A DNA stretch of 64,000 nt, taken from contig NC_080539.1 in the NCBI RefSeq assembly GCF_028640845.1, forward strand, positions 181,239,459 to 181,303,458, read 5' to 3'. Shown here one piece after another: positions 32,780 through 43,119 of the stretch. Within the stretch, counting starts at the first letter, position 1, and every line of letters begins with the position of its first letter. Under the pieces are notes generated by a model. It ran no database searches, had not been told where the DNA came from, and saw only the letters and a list, made by a program, of their open reading frames with translations. Position numbers and translations under genes: made by a program. This stretch comes from Ahaetulla prasina. Lineage: Eukaryota > Chordata > Lepidosauria > Squamata > Colubridae.

Positions 32780-33310
32780 TGAACTCTCTGAAAACATCCT
32801 TCAAGACCTCCCACCAAATCCTGCCACCTGCAAAGCTATCTGGCATAGATAAATAAATAAAAATAAAACTGAACATCAAACATCTTTTCCATATGTAGAA
32901 AACATTTTTATTAGTTGACAGGCATAGCTGAGTACAATCCTACCTTCATGCATTCCTAAAATGAAATATCTCACCCAAGGTTTCTGAGAAAAGATAGCAG
33001 GTATGGGACTATCGCAAGTCTTTATATGGGCTTTTATATGGGCTTTTACTAACTGCTGCATACAAAAAATCTAAAATATATATTCAATATGCAGAAGGTT
33101 TTACTCTTTTGTTAAATGGTACAGTATTTTAAATGCTTCAGGGCTAAAAACTAAGAAAAGGCAAAACTATGCATGGCAATTTTAACATTTGTCTTTGACT
33201 CATGTTATTTTTTCTTTTCTCGAGACAGGATCAAAGGTATCAGTGATTATCTTCATTCAGAACTTTTTTTTCTTAATTCTCATGTTTGAAGTTTATAAAG
33301 GACTGAATTA
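32780..33310. repeat. Non-coding segment with a second copy at 17.4-18.3 kb (copy 2)
   Basis: Collinear, same-strand similarity to 17385-18345, from ccacctgcaaag ... ggcatagataaataaataaa through tattagttgacaggcatagc to cttaattctcatgttt. Here the two blocks are nearly adjacent. It also has a local 17-base tandem repeat (tatatgggctttt) near 33024-33050. Confidence 0.6.
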
Positions 33311-34037
33311 CAGGGAAAATTTAATACACATTTGCACACAATGTGCACGAGGATTTTTTTTGAAGTCCAAACTGCATACTATAACTTTGGAAATGTCATT
33401 GAACTGGAGGGGGGTGGGTGTCTTCCAATCTTATACTTAATTGTTGAATCTTGGTGAAATACATTCCAGGGCATGTGCTGTTTGCTCCTGAAATGAAGAT
33501 TTCTATTTAAGCAGATTGTTTTCTTGGGATGGTAAAAAAACTTAGTTTGGTTTGCATGATTTGTACTTGCTGAATAATACATGAATTGGAACATAATTGG
33601 CATATTCATTTCAATTTTGCAATTCAGTTGTCAACTAATTTATGCATAGAAAAATGTATATATTGGGAGAAAGTCTGCATAACATAAGCATGTTAGAACA
33701 TGTTAGGAAAACTGATACAACTATGATTAGATTAGTGCAATATGTTGGTAAAATGTATTTATTAGGGAAGTGGTTCCGTAAAACAAATGTAGAGGAAATG
33801 AGCAGATTTTTTTCCAAGGAAGTCAATGCACAAATGAGTAAAATGCATTTAAAGTTGGAAAATTAGAACTTACACAAAACCAAACATGACAATTCCATCC
33901 ATTCCTAGACAGAAGATTCTTCTCCTTCTCCTTCAATTTTTATTGTTTTTATTTGTTTCCTAGTACGATTTGATAGCTTATTAGTAACCTTGACTATCAC
34001 TGTTTTTTTTTAATTCTTGATAAATGTATTTTAGTCT
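33311..34037. other. Unannotated DNA
   Basis: Nothing recognised. Confidence 0.4.
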
Positions 34038-34125
34038 CCTTATGTACACTGAGAGCAAATACACCAAAGACAAATTCCTGGTGTGTCCAATCACACTTGG
34101 CCAATAAAGAATTCTATTTTATTCT
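34038..34125 (+). mobile_element. LINE 3' end, same family as 18632-18900
   Basis: Reads cttatgtacactgagagcaa, then ctggtgtgtccaatcacact and tggccaataaagaattctat. The AATAAA at 34103 is the element's own polyadenylation signal. Only the last 90 bases are present. Confidence 0.6.
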
Positions 34126-34130
34126 CCTCC

Positions 34131-34170
34131 CCACTTCCCCCTCCCCCTCCCCCTCCCCCTCCTCCTCCTT
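34131..34170. repeat. Pyrimidine tract (CCCCTC)n
   Basis: Six-base CCCCTC units grading into CTC repeats. Confidence 0.85.
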
Positions 34171-35020
34171 TATCAATCATCATAATTGTCATATTTTTGA
34201 AATCTTCATTACTTCTCTAATGATATAGTCTTATGGCAATTTTCTGAGCCATACTTAGTCAGCAACGTTCAGTAAATTTTCTGAAGAATTTATATTCTTT
34301 GTTATACACAGACTCTGTTGCTACCAGTGGAAGCTATTTGTGCCATAGAAACATTATTATAAGGAAAATGAAAGCAGATACATCAGTCAAACAGAAGACA
34401 AAGAATACTGGCAGTGAGCAAGCTCTCTTGCAGTTGGTCCATGACCATGACCTGATATGAACTCCAGAATGTGTTGCACTCAGCCGCATTCAATCCAAGC
34501 CAATTTTGTTGCTTCATCTCTTCTAGACTGTACAAGAGGAACCTTGTGACAGCAATGTAGCTCTTCCTATAAATCATAGATTTGACCTCTTTCAGCAATA
34601 TTTGAAAAATGCTTGATTAGCAATGTTTTGCAAAGTGTTGAAAAATAATAGAATAAAGAATGTAATGTTTGATTTATTGACTAATTGAAGTAAGCTAAAC
34701 CAACTGAAGGCTGGAAAGAAAGAAAGGATGGGGGAAGGAAATAGAATTAAAATCAAGTTACACCAATACCACTCATTGCCACTTTCCATATCTTTCTTTC
34801 CTTGCATTGCTTTATGTATTGTTTCATGCATTCTGCTCTTTAAATTTTGCAGCAGCAGATTTTTTTAAAAAAAAATCAGGTTCATTAATATCTAGCTTGA
34901 AAAAAAAAAAAGCTCTTCAGGGTCTTCTGGTAGGGCAGGCAGATTCAGCGCTATCCAGATCTCAGGAGGAAGGTTGTTTCACAAGGCAAGGGTTGCGACA
35001 GAGAAGGCATGTTTCCTGGA
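34171..35020. other. Unannotated DNA
   Basis: No clear feature. The stretch 34920-35020 has the look of an old LINE fragment but could not be assigned. Confidence 0.3.
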
Positions 35021-35024
35021 TGGA

Positions 35025-35170
35025 ATGGGGCAACTCACCACAGCCAAATCACTGCAGCCAACTCCCAATGGCCATCTTGCCATGGTCAATTTGCTCCAGC
35101 CAACTCACAGTGCCCATGACCCAACTTTCTATGGGACAATTCGCCATGGCTGACTCGCCACGGGACAACT
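35025..35170. repeat. Degenerate minisatellite
   Basis: Imperfect units around the phrases cagccaactc, atgggacaattcgccatggc and gactcgccacgggacaactt repeat with drift. A related phrase follows the SINEs (agacaattgcacc near 35709), suggesting the SINEs inserted into the array. Confidence 0.5.
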
Positions 35171-35197
35171 TTTTTTTTTATTTGCATTTTTTTTTTG

Positions 35198-35449
35198 TTT
35201 TGTTTACATTTATACCCCGCCCTTCTCCGAAGACTCAGGGCGGCTTACAGTGTATAAGGCAATAGTCTCATTCTATTTGTATATTTTTACAAAGTCAACT
35301 TATTGCCCCCCCAACAATCTGGGTCCTCATTTTACCTACCTTATAAAGGATGGAAGGCTGAGTCAACCTTGGGCCGGGCTCGAACCTGCAGTAATTGCAG
35401 GCTTTGTGTTCTTAATAACAGGCCTTACCAGCCTGAGCTAAACCGGCCC
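35198..35449 (-). mobile_element. tRNA-derived SINE with L2 tail (1)
   Basis: Read on the minus strand it starts GGCCGGTTTAGCTCAG (A box) and has the B box GGTTCGAGCCC. It then has a body with GACTCAGCCTTCCATCC and a 3' end with the CCGCCCTGAGTCTTCGGAG hairpin followed by an A/T-rich tail. The tail matches the L2 copies at 12.1 and 16.4 kb. Such SINEs are copied by the L2 machinery. Confidence 0.85.
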
Positions 35450-35695
35450 TTATATCTCACCCTTCTCCGAAGACTCAGGGCGGCTTACACTATGTCAAGC
35501 AATAGTCTTCATCCATTTGTATATTATATACAAAGTCAACTTATTGCCCCCAACAATCTGGGTCCTCATTTTACCTACCTTATAAAGGATGGAAGGCTGG
35601 GTCAACCTTGGGCCTGGTGGGACTTGAACCTGCAGTAATTGCAAGCAGCTGTGTTAATAACAGACTGTCTTAGCAGTCTGAGCCACCAGAGGCCC
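35450..35695 (-). mobile_element. tRNA-derived SINE with L2 tail (2)
   Basis: A second copy in the same orientation directly follows the first. Minus-strand head GGCCTCTGGTGGCTCAGACTGC, B box GGTTCAAGTCC, same body and GC hairpin tail. The two share most of their body but differ in the tRNA-like head. Confidence 0.85.
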
Positions 35696-35779
35696 CAAGG
35701 TTGCCATAAGACAATTGCACCATTGAATTTAATTATTTAAAATAATTAAAACATTAATTTTTGTCATTCACATTTCATT

Positions 35780-36225
35780 TTGTCCCTCCTTTGGCATCGT
35801 TTCTTTAATGGGTCTATTCCACCACTTCTTGGATATTAGTGTAACTCTTGTCCTGCGGTGAATTGTCCTAGACCACTGGATCCCACTAAAAGGCACAGCT
35901 TCATGCAGGGGATCCAGATTATAACCCTCCTGCCAATTAAGTGGGACAGATGTAAACCATTGGAACACATGAATCTACAGAGGGCCCTCTGTCATGCAGA
36001 GTGTTAAAGGTGATTAGAGGCACCTTGAACTACACCTGGAAGTCGATTGTGAGCTATGTAACAACTCATGTAACAGTGACTGTGCACTGCTGCATTTTTG
36101 ATCAACTGCAGCTTCTGAATGCCTTTCAAGGCTAGCTTCATGTGCATTAAGATTTCTAACCAGAAACTGATTGAAGCCTGAAATACTGAAGCACAGTCTC
36201 CCAATTTAGAAATGGGAGTAAGTAA
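35780..36225 (-). mobile_element. Eroded L2-type LINE C-terminus
   Basis: The minus strand contains a frame with LALKGIQKLQLIKNAAVHSH, matching the LKSTRRLQLVQNAA region of the L2 copies. It is followed by broken pieces resembling the later C-terminal segments, ending in a WWNRPIKETMP-like stretch comparable to LWNKLPPGIRQLP. Many stops and shifts. Confidence 0.5.
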
Positions 36226-37278
36226 TCCAAGATGGATTTGTGCAAAGGCCTTCCCAGCAAAGCTCCCACCTATTCCTTGAGCAGAAGCCCTGAATCGAGG
36301 TGGGCCCCCAATGGTACAGGCAGAAATGGACATGGAAGTGTGCTCATATGCACATCCATTTTCACTTTCTTTGACAAACATATTATTATCTGTAATGACC
36401 TGGGTTACATAATTTTGTAAGCTTGCTCTGAATAGTTACCATTCACCTAGAATCTGCAAAGGTTTGTTTTCTCTGTTAAACACAATTACCTTGGTCTTCA
36501 ATTTCAGATGCATACTCCTGTATAATATTTGCTGTAAAATTTTCAGGTTCTCCACCAAAATCTTCATTTGCATATAAAAGTATATGTACATTCAAGTGTT
36601 CACCAACATGTATTCAATGTCATCACATGCATGCTTTATATATTTATCCTTAAATAGCTGGATATCTGTGCTTCACCACAAAACTATGTGATCAGGCTTG
36701 ATAAATCAACACTTACAGCTTGAAAATTAATGAATACTTAAGATTTGCCACTCCTCTCCTCTCCCCTTCTCTCCCTCAGCCTTGCCCCACAGAAGCTTCC
36801 CCATCCTATCCCTGGTTGCTGCTGTAAAAGTAAAACTGAAAATGAAACTCCTCTCCTCTGCCTGAAATCAGATTTCTTTTCAGGTGGGGAGGGGGAGTAG
36901 AATCCATTGAAAATCCATTTCCACTTATGTTATTCATTTAGAGGATTTGGGGGTGCATTATTTAAAATAGCATAATCATTTGCAACAACAAGCAACTTCT
37001 GCAAGTGAAGAATCTGCAGAAAAGAATTAATGCAAATATAATATTGTGGAGTGAGGACGTTTTAATATAAATTCTAGGAGCCACATTTTCCCGTGAATCC
37101 CATCCAAGAGGAAATTGAAAAACATCTTTCATTATCTTGTCACAAGCTAGATGTGAACATCGAGAGGGCACCAAGTTGCAGAAAAGCTGCTTTCTTGCAA
37201 CTGCTATTTAACTACTTTCCCTTTCAACTGGCCAACAGCTGATAACTCTTTGCACTCCAAGACAAATCCCATTAAAAG
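36226..37278. other. Unannotated DNA
   Basis: No exon or repeat recognised. Confidence 0.4.
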
Positions 37279-37657
37279 GGGGAGAGAAGTGGTGGGATTA
37301 TTTTTTTAATTATCAGTTCTGTGGGCGTGCTTGGTGGGCATGGCAGGGGAAGGATACTGCAAAATCCCCATTTCCTCCCCAGTCCAGACAGGGGTGGGTT
37401 CTAAATTTTTTTACTACCGGTTCTGTGGGTATGGCTTATTTTGTGGGCATGGCTTGATGGTTATGTGACAGTGGGTGTGGCTTGATGGTCATGTGACTGG
37501 GTAGGCATGGCCAACTCAATGTCACTCACATCAAGGGGTGCCTCACCTGGCCCCTCCCTTCCCAGCCATTCCTTGTCACATCCAGCCTCAACGTATCTAT
37601 AGTTTTGCAAAAATGTTGTTCACCTTTTTTCAACTTCATTATCTACATACTATAGAT

Positions 37658-37769
37658 CAGGGGGTCTCCAACCTTGGCTACTTTAAGACTTATGGACTTC
37701 ATCTCCCAGAATCCCTCAGCCAGCTTTGCTGTCTTAAAGTCTTAAAGTGGCCAAGGTTGGAGATCCCTG
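37658..37769. mobile_element. Short palindromic hAT MITE
   Basis: CAGGGGGTCTCCAACCTTGG at one end and GGCCAAGGTTGGAGATCCCTG-type sequence at the other are near-perfect inverted repeats of a 112-base element. A perfect 8-bp duplication ctatagat lies at 37650-37657 and 37770-37777. Abundant type in squamates (tcccagaatccctcagccag in the middle). Confidence 0.9.
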
Positions 37770-37852
37770 CTATAGATGCACTTTCATGGACCACTGAAAG
37801 GAGGAAATGGCTCACATGATTTGCCCAAGAGTGTGATAGGCAACAGGCTTTT

Positions 37853-37992
37853 AAGGGGCTGCCAGAAAGAAGGTGGGGAGGCAATGTATTTTCCAAAGCA
37901 CCAGAAGGCAAAACAAGAAGCAATGGATGGAAACTGAACAAAGAGAGAAGCAACTTAAAACTAAGGAGAAACTTCCTGACAGCGTGAACCAA
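37853..37992 (+). mobile_element. CR1 LINE C-terminal coding scrap
   Basis: Collinear with 50840-50985 of the longer CR1: ggggctgccagaaagaagg, ttccaaagcacc, caagaagcaatggatggaaa, aactaaggagaaacttcctg. Carries stops in frame. Confidence 0.7.
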
Positions 37993-38597
37993 TATAGGTT
38001 TCAGTCATAATTTCACATAAAATAGCCATTTGTGTAATACAACCTGCATATTGCTCAAAACAGTCATTAGTATTATGGCTGATGTTTGACAGCAAGCCTA
38101 AAATCCCCATTCCCTCCCCACTCTAGGGGAAGGTTACTTCAAAATCCCCATTCCCTCCCCACCCCACTAATCTGTTCTGGGAAGGAATCAAACTCCCCCC
38201 TCTTCATTTCCCAAATAAAATATTACTCATAAGAAAATGCTCCCACATAAACAAGGAAAAATCAAGGTGCTAACAAGGAACCTGCCTGGAATTCTACATT
38301 CCTGCCAGCTGTGTAAAGGAAACTTTGTAAGCAGAAAACAGCTACCGGTGCTTAGAGATAATATAAGGTGGAAGCCGGAAGTTCGGCTCCATTTACAAGC
38401 AGGCAGAAAACTCATTCAAGACAGGATATTTCACAATGGAAATCACCCAAACCTTTTTAGAAACACAAAGCCCATGTTGCACATACCCCAAAACTTCAAA
38501 AACATAGAACCATATAAGAATCCCTCCTCTTATCCAGTTTGTTGTTCAGCTGATCCAGAAACGAACTGCTTCTAAAAACCTCCTTCCAGCAGCTGCG

Positions 38598-38825
38598 TCA
38601 ATTTAAAGCGATGGCGTCTTTTTTTTTTCTTTTCTTTCTTCTTTGCCAAGTGATCTCCAGGCTGAGAAGCGAGTCCTGATTTTTTCATTCTAGCCGATCA
38701 GTTGGGAGGCTTCTTGGCTTCTCAATTTAAAGTGATGGTGTCTTGTTTTTTCCCCCCTCTTCTTTGTCAAGTGAGTCCTGATTTTTTTCCTTCTAGCCGA
38801 TCAGCTGGGAGTCGGGAGGCAGCAA
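38598..38825. repeat. Diverged internal duplication (~125 bp units)
   Basis: caatttaaagcgatggcgtc ... ttctagccgatcagttggga is repeated as caatttaaagtgatggtgtc ... ttctagccgatcagctggga. Both units contain T-rich and CTTCTTTG tracts. Part of the inner hAT. Confidence 0.75.
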
Positions 38826-39128
38826 TAGATTGGTGCAGTGCCAGGCACAGGTGGCATTTACCGGTTCTCTGAACTACTCAAAATGTTTACTACTGGTTCG
38901 CAAGAACCAGGGAGAACCGGTAGCAACCCACCACTGACTCCAGAGGAAGGTTACTGCAAAATCCCCATTTCCTTCTGATCAGCTGGAACTCGGGAGGCAG
39001 AGAATACCATAGATGAGGGCGGGGCCAGTCAGAGGTGGTATTTACCGGTTCTCTGAATTACTCAAAATTTCAGCTACCAGTTCTCCAGAACTAGTCAGAA
39101 CCTGTTGAAACCCACCTCTGGGGGAGAG

Positions 39129-39784
39129 TTTAAGTGAAAGAAGATCCATCTAGCAGTTTTCTATTTGCCTTTTTTAGAGAATAAGTCTGCCTTTGCTTGA
39201 ATTCAGAGAAGTAGCCATACATGTTTCTTGTCTCTCTTTTTCTAGAAAAAATATCCTGATATGATTGGGATTTTGGCAAACTTGCCTCAGCAGCAGTGGT
39301 GGTAGCAGCAGCTGCCTCCACTATAAAGCTAATTTCTGAAATGTGCATTACTGGGATTTATCTTTATAAAAAGCATGTCTTTCCTCTATCTATAGGTAAA
39401 GACCCTGCTGCACAAGGAGGTTTGTGTTTTCCTCATCAAACTGCCCTCTCCTGATTTTAATGCTTTCCTGGCAGTCTTTGATTCCACCATTTTGAGAAGA
39501 GCTGAGAGGTGCAGCGATTGCAAGAGAAAAATAGTAGATCAGAGAGACATACGGCTTGCAAATGAGACGTTTCTGTGTGGAAGTAATCCTGTTTCTCACT
39601 ACTATCCATGTGGGTTTTTTGGTCAACATTTCTGCTGTCCAGTTTAATTTGGCAAATATTTCTTAAATCTGAAGTTACATCGCTATCTATCTTATCCCAA
39701 GACATTCTAGTGGTGGAATTGGGAAAGAGCAGAGGCAGAAGGCAGATGGAATTTTTTTCCATAAATACATAAATAAAAAAAAAT
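39129..39784. other. Unannotated DNA
   Basis: A minus-strand frame at 39457-39762 (101 codons) has no recognisable domain. No repeat identified. Confidence 0.35.
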
Positions 39785-39940
39785 CCAGTTTGGTCTAGTA
39801 ATTAAGGCACCAGGCTAGAAAGCAGGAGGCCATCAATTCACGTTCTGCCTTAGCCATGAAAACAACCTGAATGATTTTGGGTCAGTCATTCTCTCTCAGC
39901 ACAGCCCACCTCACAGGCTTGTTGTGGGGAAAACAAAATA

Positions 39941-40100
39941 ACCATAGCACTTAGACATATATACCGCTTCACAGTGCTTTACAACCCTCTCTAAGCAGTT
40001 TACAGAGTCAGCATATTGCCTCCAACAATCTGGGTCCTCATTTTATGGGCCTCAGAGGGATGGAAGGTTGAGTCAATCTTGAGCCATCGAGACTCGAATA
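39941..40100 (-). mobile_element. tRNA-derived SINE inserted in the CORE-like SINE
   Basis: Reverse complement of the SINE family at 21866-22108: on the minus strand it runs from TATTCGAGTCTCGATGGCTC through GGAGGCAATATGCTGACTCT to GTCTAAGTGCTATGG. It is 5'-truncated at the B box. No clear target duplication. Confidence 0.78.
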
Positions 40101-40164
40101 GTCAAGGAAGGTGGGTTGGATATGTTTGCGCCTAGTGTTATTTTTAAAAATAACAACGTGAGAA

Positions 40165-40169
40165 TAGAA

Positions 40170-40216
<47 letters not shown>

Positions 40217-40217
40217 A
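40165..40217. repeat. (TAAA)n microsatellite
   Basis: About 13 TAAA units forming the tail of the CORE-like SINE. Confidence 0.92.
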
Positions 40218-40245
40218 TATAAATAAATGAATGAATATTTTTTTT

Positions 40246-41600
40246 AAACCAGCATAATCAAAATTAACAGTTGCTTTGTCTTTAGTCCAAGATTTCACCT
40301 GAGAGGTGGGGGGTGTGGGAGAAATGAAGAGGATGTAAAAGAAGCAGACCTGGATTTCTATATTTGATGGTTTTTTGGAACTGATGCTTTCATCTGACTT
40401 AGGCAGTTCCATAATTTTATTGATGCTTTTAGAGACATCCTAATAGCTTGCTTCCCCTCCCCCCCTCCTGTCCTTTTGTTTCCTGCAAAGTAACATGGTC
40501 TTCTGTAATCTAGAAGGATATGATTGAGTTACAATAGCATGCTGCAAGCCACTGGAAAGTGCTGGAGTTTGGCTAGTCCGATCCTAGATACACACAAGCA
40601 CATCTGGACAGGAGATCATGGGACAAGTAGTTAAGCCAAGAGCATATCCTGCATACTCTAAAAATGGATTCTGTTAAATTACAAAGGCTTTACATATTGG
40701 CTCAGCTGCTTCCTGCCTAGGATACTTTTTCATCATTTTGGAATGTGATGCCAGATTTGTGATCTCTGAGAACTTGATTAAATATTGCAAGTTCATTGTG
40801 TGGCTCATTTTGTTCATATCTTTGCTGTCTGCCAGCCATCCTGCACTTTCGCAACTTAAGAAGCTCCTGATTCAAAAAGGGAACATTGTGTCCCCATAAC
40901 AGCTTTATTTAAAAAAAAAAAAAACCAAAAATACAAGCAGAAACTCCTTCTTTTACATATTAAGAGACATTCCACTGTTGGCATAGATTTTTAAGTGTTT
41001 TCTGGGAGAGGAGGAGGAGACTTAGTCCAATTCCCCATTGGTACTGAATTCTCAGTCATTTCTGAAGTAGGTCACTGTTTGCTTAGCCTAAGATAATTGC
41101 AACATTCATCTCTGGACTTTTGACAAAATAAAGATATTTGTCCTAAAAGCACAATTTTCTGCCCATGTTCACCACTCAAAGTCCTCTCCTCAGATGACCT
41201 TAAAACTGCCAGGTATCCCAATAATCAGAAGCCTAATTGTGTTTGTTTTTTTTAAATTGGTATTGTTACTTATTGATGGCCACAAACCATTGATCTTAAA
41301 AACAACATTCTAGACAGAAGCACAATGCTAATACTTTTAGACTGAGTTTGCGAACCTTTTTAGATAGAATATGTATAATTAAAACTGTATCCCAAAATCA
41401 ATGAGATGATATTTCACACAAAGGTCTTAAGTGGATTATGTAAACTGATACTCATATTGCCATTTCTTATTGTATAATTTTTTTCATCTTGTGAGTGAAC
41501 AATACAAACATAAATGAATCATTTTGTATTGGAACTACTTATAATACTTAGACTTGTTCTAGTTTCTTGAGGTAATAATAGAATACAAAATACTGCAGTG
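40246..41600. other. Unannotated DNA
   Basis: AT-rich unique sequence up to the Gypsy target duplication. Nothing recognised. Confidence 0.4.
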
Positions 41601-41605
41601 TTCTC

Positions 41606-41791
41606 TGTTATGTATTTAAACTTTAGGAGGGAAGTTTGGGCGGGAACAAGCACATTGCTGATTGGCTGATGCCTCAGCCAAAATATATTTAAAGAGGGGT
41701 TTTTGCTGTTGGTCTTTTGCTGGGTCACAATAAACTAAAGAGCTGTTGTCACTCGTGTGGTCTCCTGCCTCGTTATTGCCCAAACCTAACA
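41606..41791 (+). repeat. 5' LTR, Gypsy element 1
   Basis: Begins TGTTATG and ends CTAACA (TG...CA). Contains a CCAAT-type box in reverse (gctgattggctg), a TATA-like tatttaaag near 41688 and AATAAA near 41728. These would mark promoter, start and polyadenylation of the element's RNA. Confidence 0.95.
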
Positions 41792-41792
41792 T

Positions 41793-41810
41793 TGGCGACG
41801 AGAATGGGAT
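41793..41810 (+). other. Primer binding site, tRNA-Ser(GCT)-like
   Basis: TGGCGACGAGAATGGGAT starts one base after the LTR and complements the 3' end of tRNA-Ser(GCT) including CCA, with one mismatch. Primes minus-strand DNA synthesis. Confidence 0.8.
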
Positions 41811-41892
41811 ACTGAGGCAGCGAGACCAGGAAAAGAGCTGAAGGAGCACGGATTCGGAAAACCCAGCTGGTATCGGAAGCGGTCACATAGCC

Positions 41893-43119
41893 ATGTCCAG
41901 CTATATACCACCAGCACCATTTGACCCGGCCAGAGAGAAATGGGGGTCGTACATGGCTCGTTTCGAGTGTTTCCTCGAAGCAAACGAACTACAGGGAGTC
42001 TCGGACAATCGGAAGTGGGCTTACTTCCTGAGTCACTGCGGACCGGAGGTTTTCGATACCGCCGAATCGCTGTCGGAACCAACGCCGGTACAGTCGGTGC
42101 CATGGCAAACGCTGCAGACAACACTGAAGGCGCACTACGCTCCGGTGCCGTCGAAGTTTGTTCAGCGTTTCGAGCTAAGACAGCAAGTGCAGCAAGAGGG
42201 CAAATCGATAAGCGTGTACATGGTCGCATTAAGGAAAGCCGCAAACCACTGTGAGTACTGGGATTTGGATGACTCCCTACTGGAACAACTCATTTGTGGG
42301 GTCCGGGACATTTGTTTACAGAGGAGGTTGCTGTCCAAAAGCAACCTAACCCTGGCCCTGGCCCTGGACGAGGCAAGGGCACACAAGATGTCCACCAAGG
42401 CGGCGGAAACCCTGCAGAAACCGAACACACCGAACACCGGCACGAAAGCAATGCCAGTCCACAGCGAAGTCGTCGAGGCCGAATCCGAGGAAGAGGAAGA
42501 AGGAGAGGTCTTCCATACCGGGCGGGCAGAGAGAGGCGACCGGGACGAATGCGTGAGCTGCGGAGGCCAACACCAACGACAAAATTGCAGATTCAAGGAC
42601 GCAATTTGCCAGCGGTGCGAAAAGAAAGGGCACATCGCGCAGGCTTGTCGAGCCCCTCAACCGTCCCGCCTAAAATTCAAACCGGCCAATCAGCAGAGCG
42701 CTGGACTGACGAAACGGCCAGGGATTGGCTCTTCCAAAAGAGGCGCGAAATTGAACCAAACAACTGTACGAGTGGGTCACGCATCAACGCGAATCGAAAA
42801 GAAGATATTCACACAAACGCACATCGAAGGAGTGCCGTGTAAAATGGAGGTGGACACCGGATCGTCGATCACGATCATGTCCTGGGACACCGTTGCGAGG
42901 GACCTGCCAGTGGTCGCGAGACGCCAACTGCAAACCCAAAAGCTGAGAGTGCAAGACTACCAGGGAAACCGGATCCCTGTTCAAGGAGTCACGTCCGTCA
43001 AAGTGAGATACAGAAATTTTAAGAAAACTCTACCGATCACCATCGTAGATGGAGACCTTCCAAGCTTGCTGGGCCTGGACTGGTTCAGAGCGGGGTTCAC
43101 AGAAACGGAGTCACCCTAA
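41893..43119 (+). pseudogene. Gag and protease, Gypsy element 1
   Basis: The frame starts at an ATG 101 bases after the LTR (MSSYIPPAPFDPAREKW). Residues 1-170 are a retrotransposon Gag domain. Two zinc knuckles follow: CVSCGGQHQRQNC (about residue 220, short CX2CX3HX4C spacing) and CQRCEKKGHIAQAC (about 240, standard CX2CX4HX4C). An aspartic protease with the DTGSS active site is near residue 320. Gag and protease are in one frame, as in element 2. A 19-base loss at about 43092, relative to element 2, shifts the frame and ends it at 43119, separating it from reverse transcriptase. Gag packages the RNA; the protease cuts the polyprotein. Confidence 0.93.

Larger units (their letters stand above)
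37389..38936 (+). mobile_element. Inner hAT inserted in the outer hAT
   Basis: Ends CAGGGGTGGGTTCTAAA and ...AACCGGTAGCAACCCACCACTG-type sequence are inverted repeats. Flanking 8-mers agtccaga (37381-37388) and actccaga (38937-38944) differ at one base. At 1.55 kb it is longer than most relatives and carries a small MITE, a CR1 scrap and an internal duplication. No transposase motif was recognised. A 112-codon frame at 38237-38575 has no known domain. Confidence 0.8.
37287..39120 (+). mobile_element. Outer non-autonomous hAT, split by a second hAT
   Basis: The left part (37287-37380: ggtgggatta, cagttctgtgggcgtg, aaggatactgcaaaatcccc) and right part (38945-39120: ggaaggttactgcaaaatcc to gaaacccacctctg) together form one hAT of the same kind as 19710-19960. 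A perfect 8-bp duplication ggggagag flanks the whole (37279-37286, 39121-39128), so the two parts were one insertion. Confidence 0.85.
39785..40245 (+). mobile_element. CORE/MIR-like SINE, interrupted
   Basis: Head ccagtttggtctagtaatta with tRNA-like A box, a degenerate B box, then a core phrase tgattttgggtcagtcattc and ctctctcagcacagcccacc. It resumes after the insert at 40101 with gttatttttaaaaataacaa and a (TAAA)n tail. This matches the layout of the widespread squamate MIR-like SINE, split in two by the reversed SINE at 39941-40100. Confidence 0.75.

Noticed and set aside
34807..35265. 152-codon plus-strand frame
   Set aside because: It crosses a poly(A) run, a degenerate minisatellite and a reversed SINE; no single gene could span these.
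38237..38575. 112-codon frame inside the inner hAT
   Set aside because: No hAT transposase motif (such as the dimerisation domain) or other domain was recognised.
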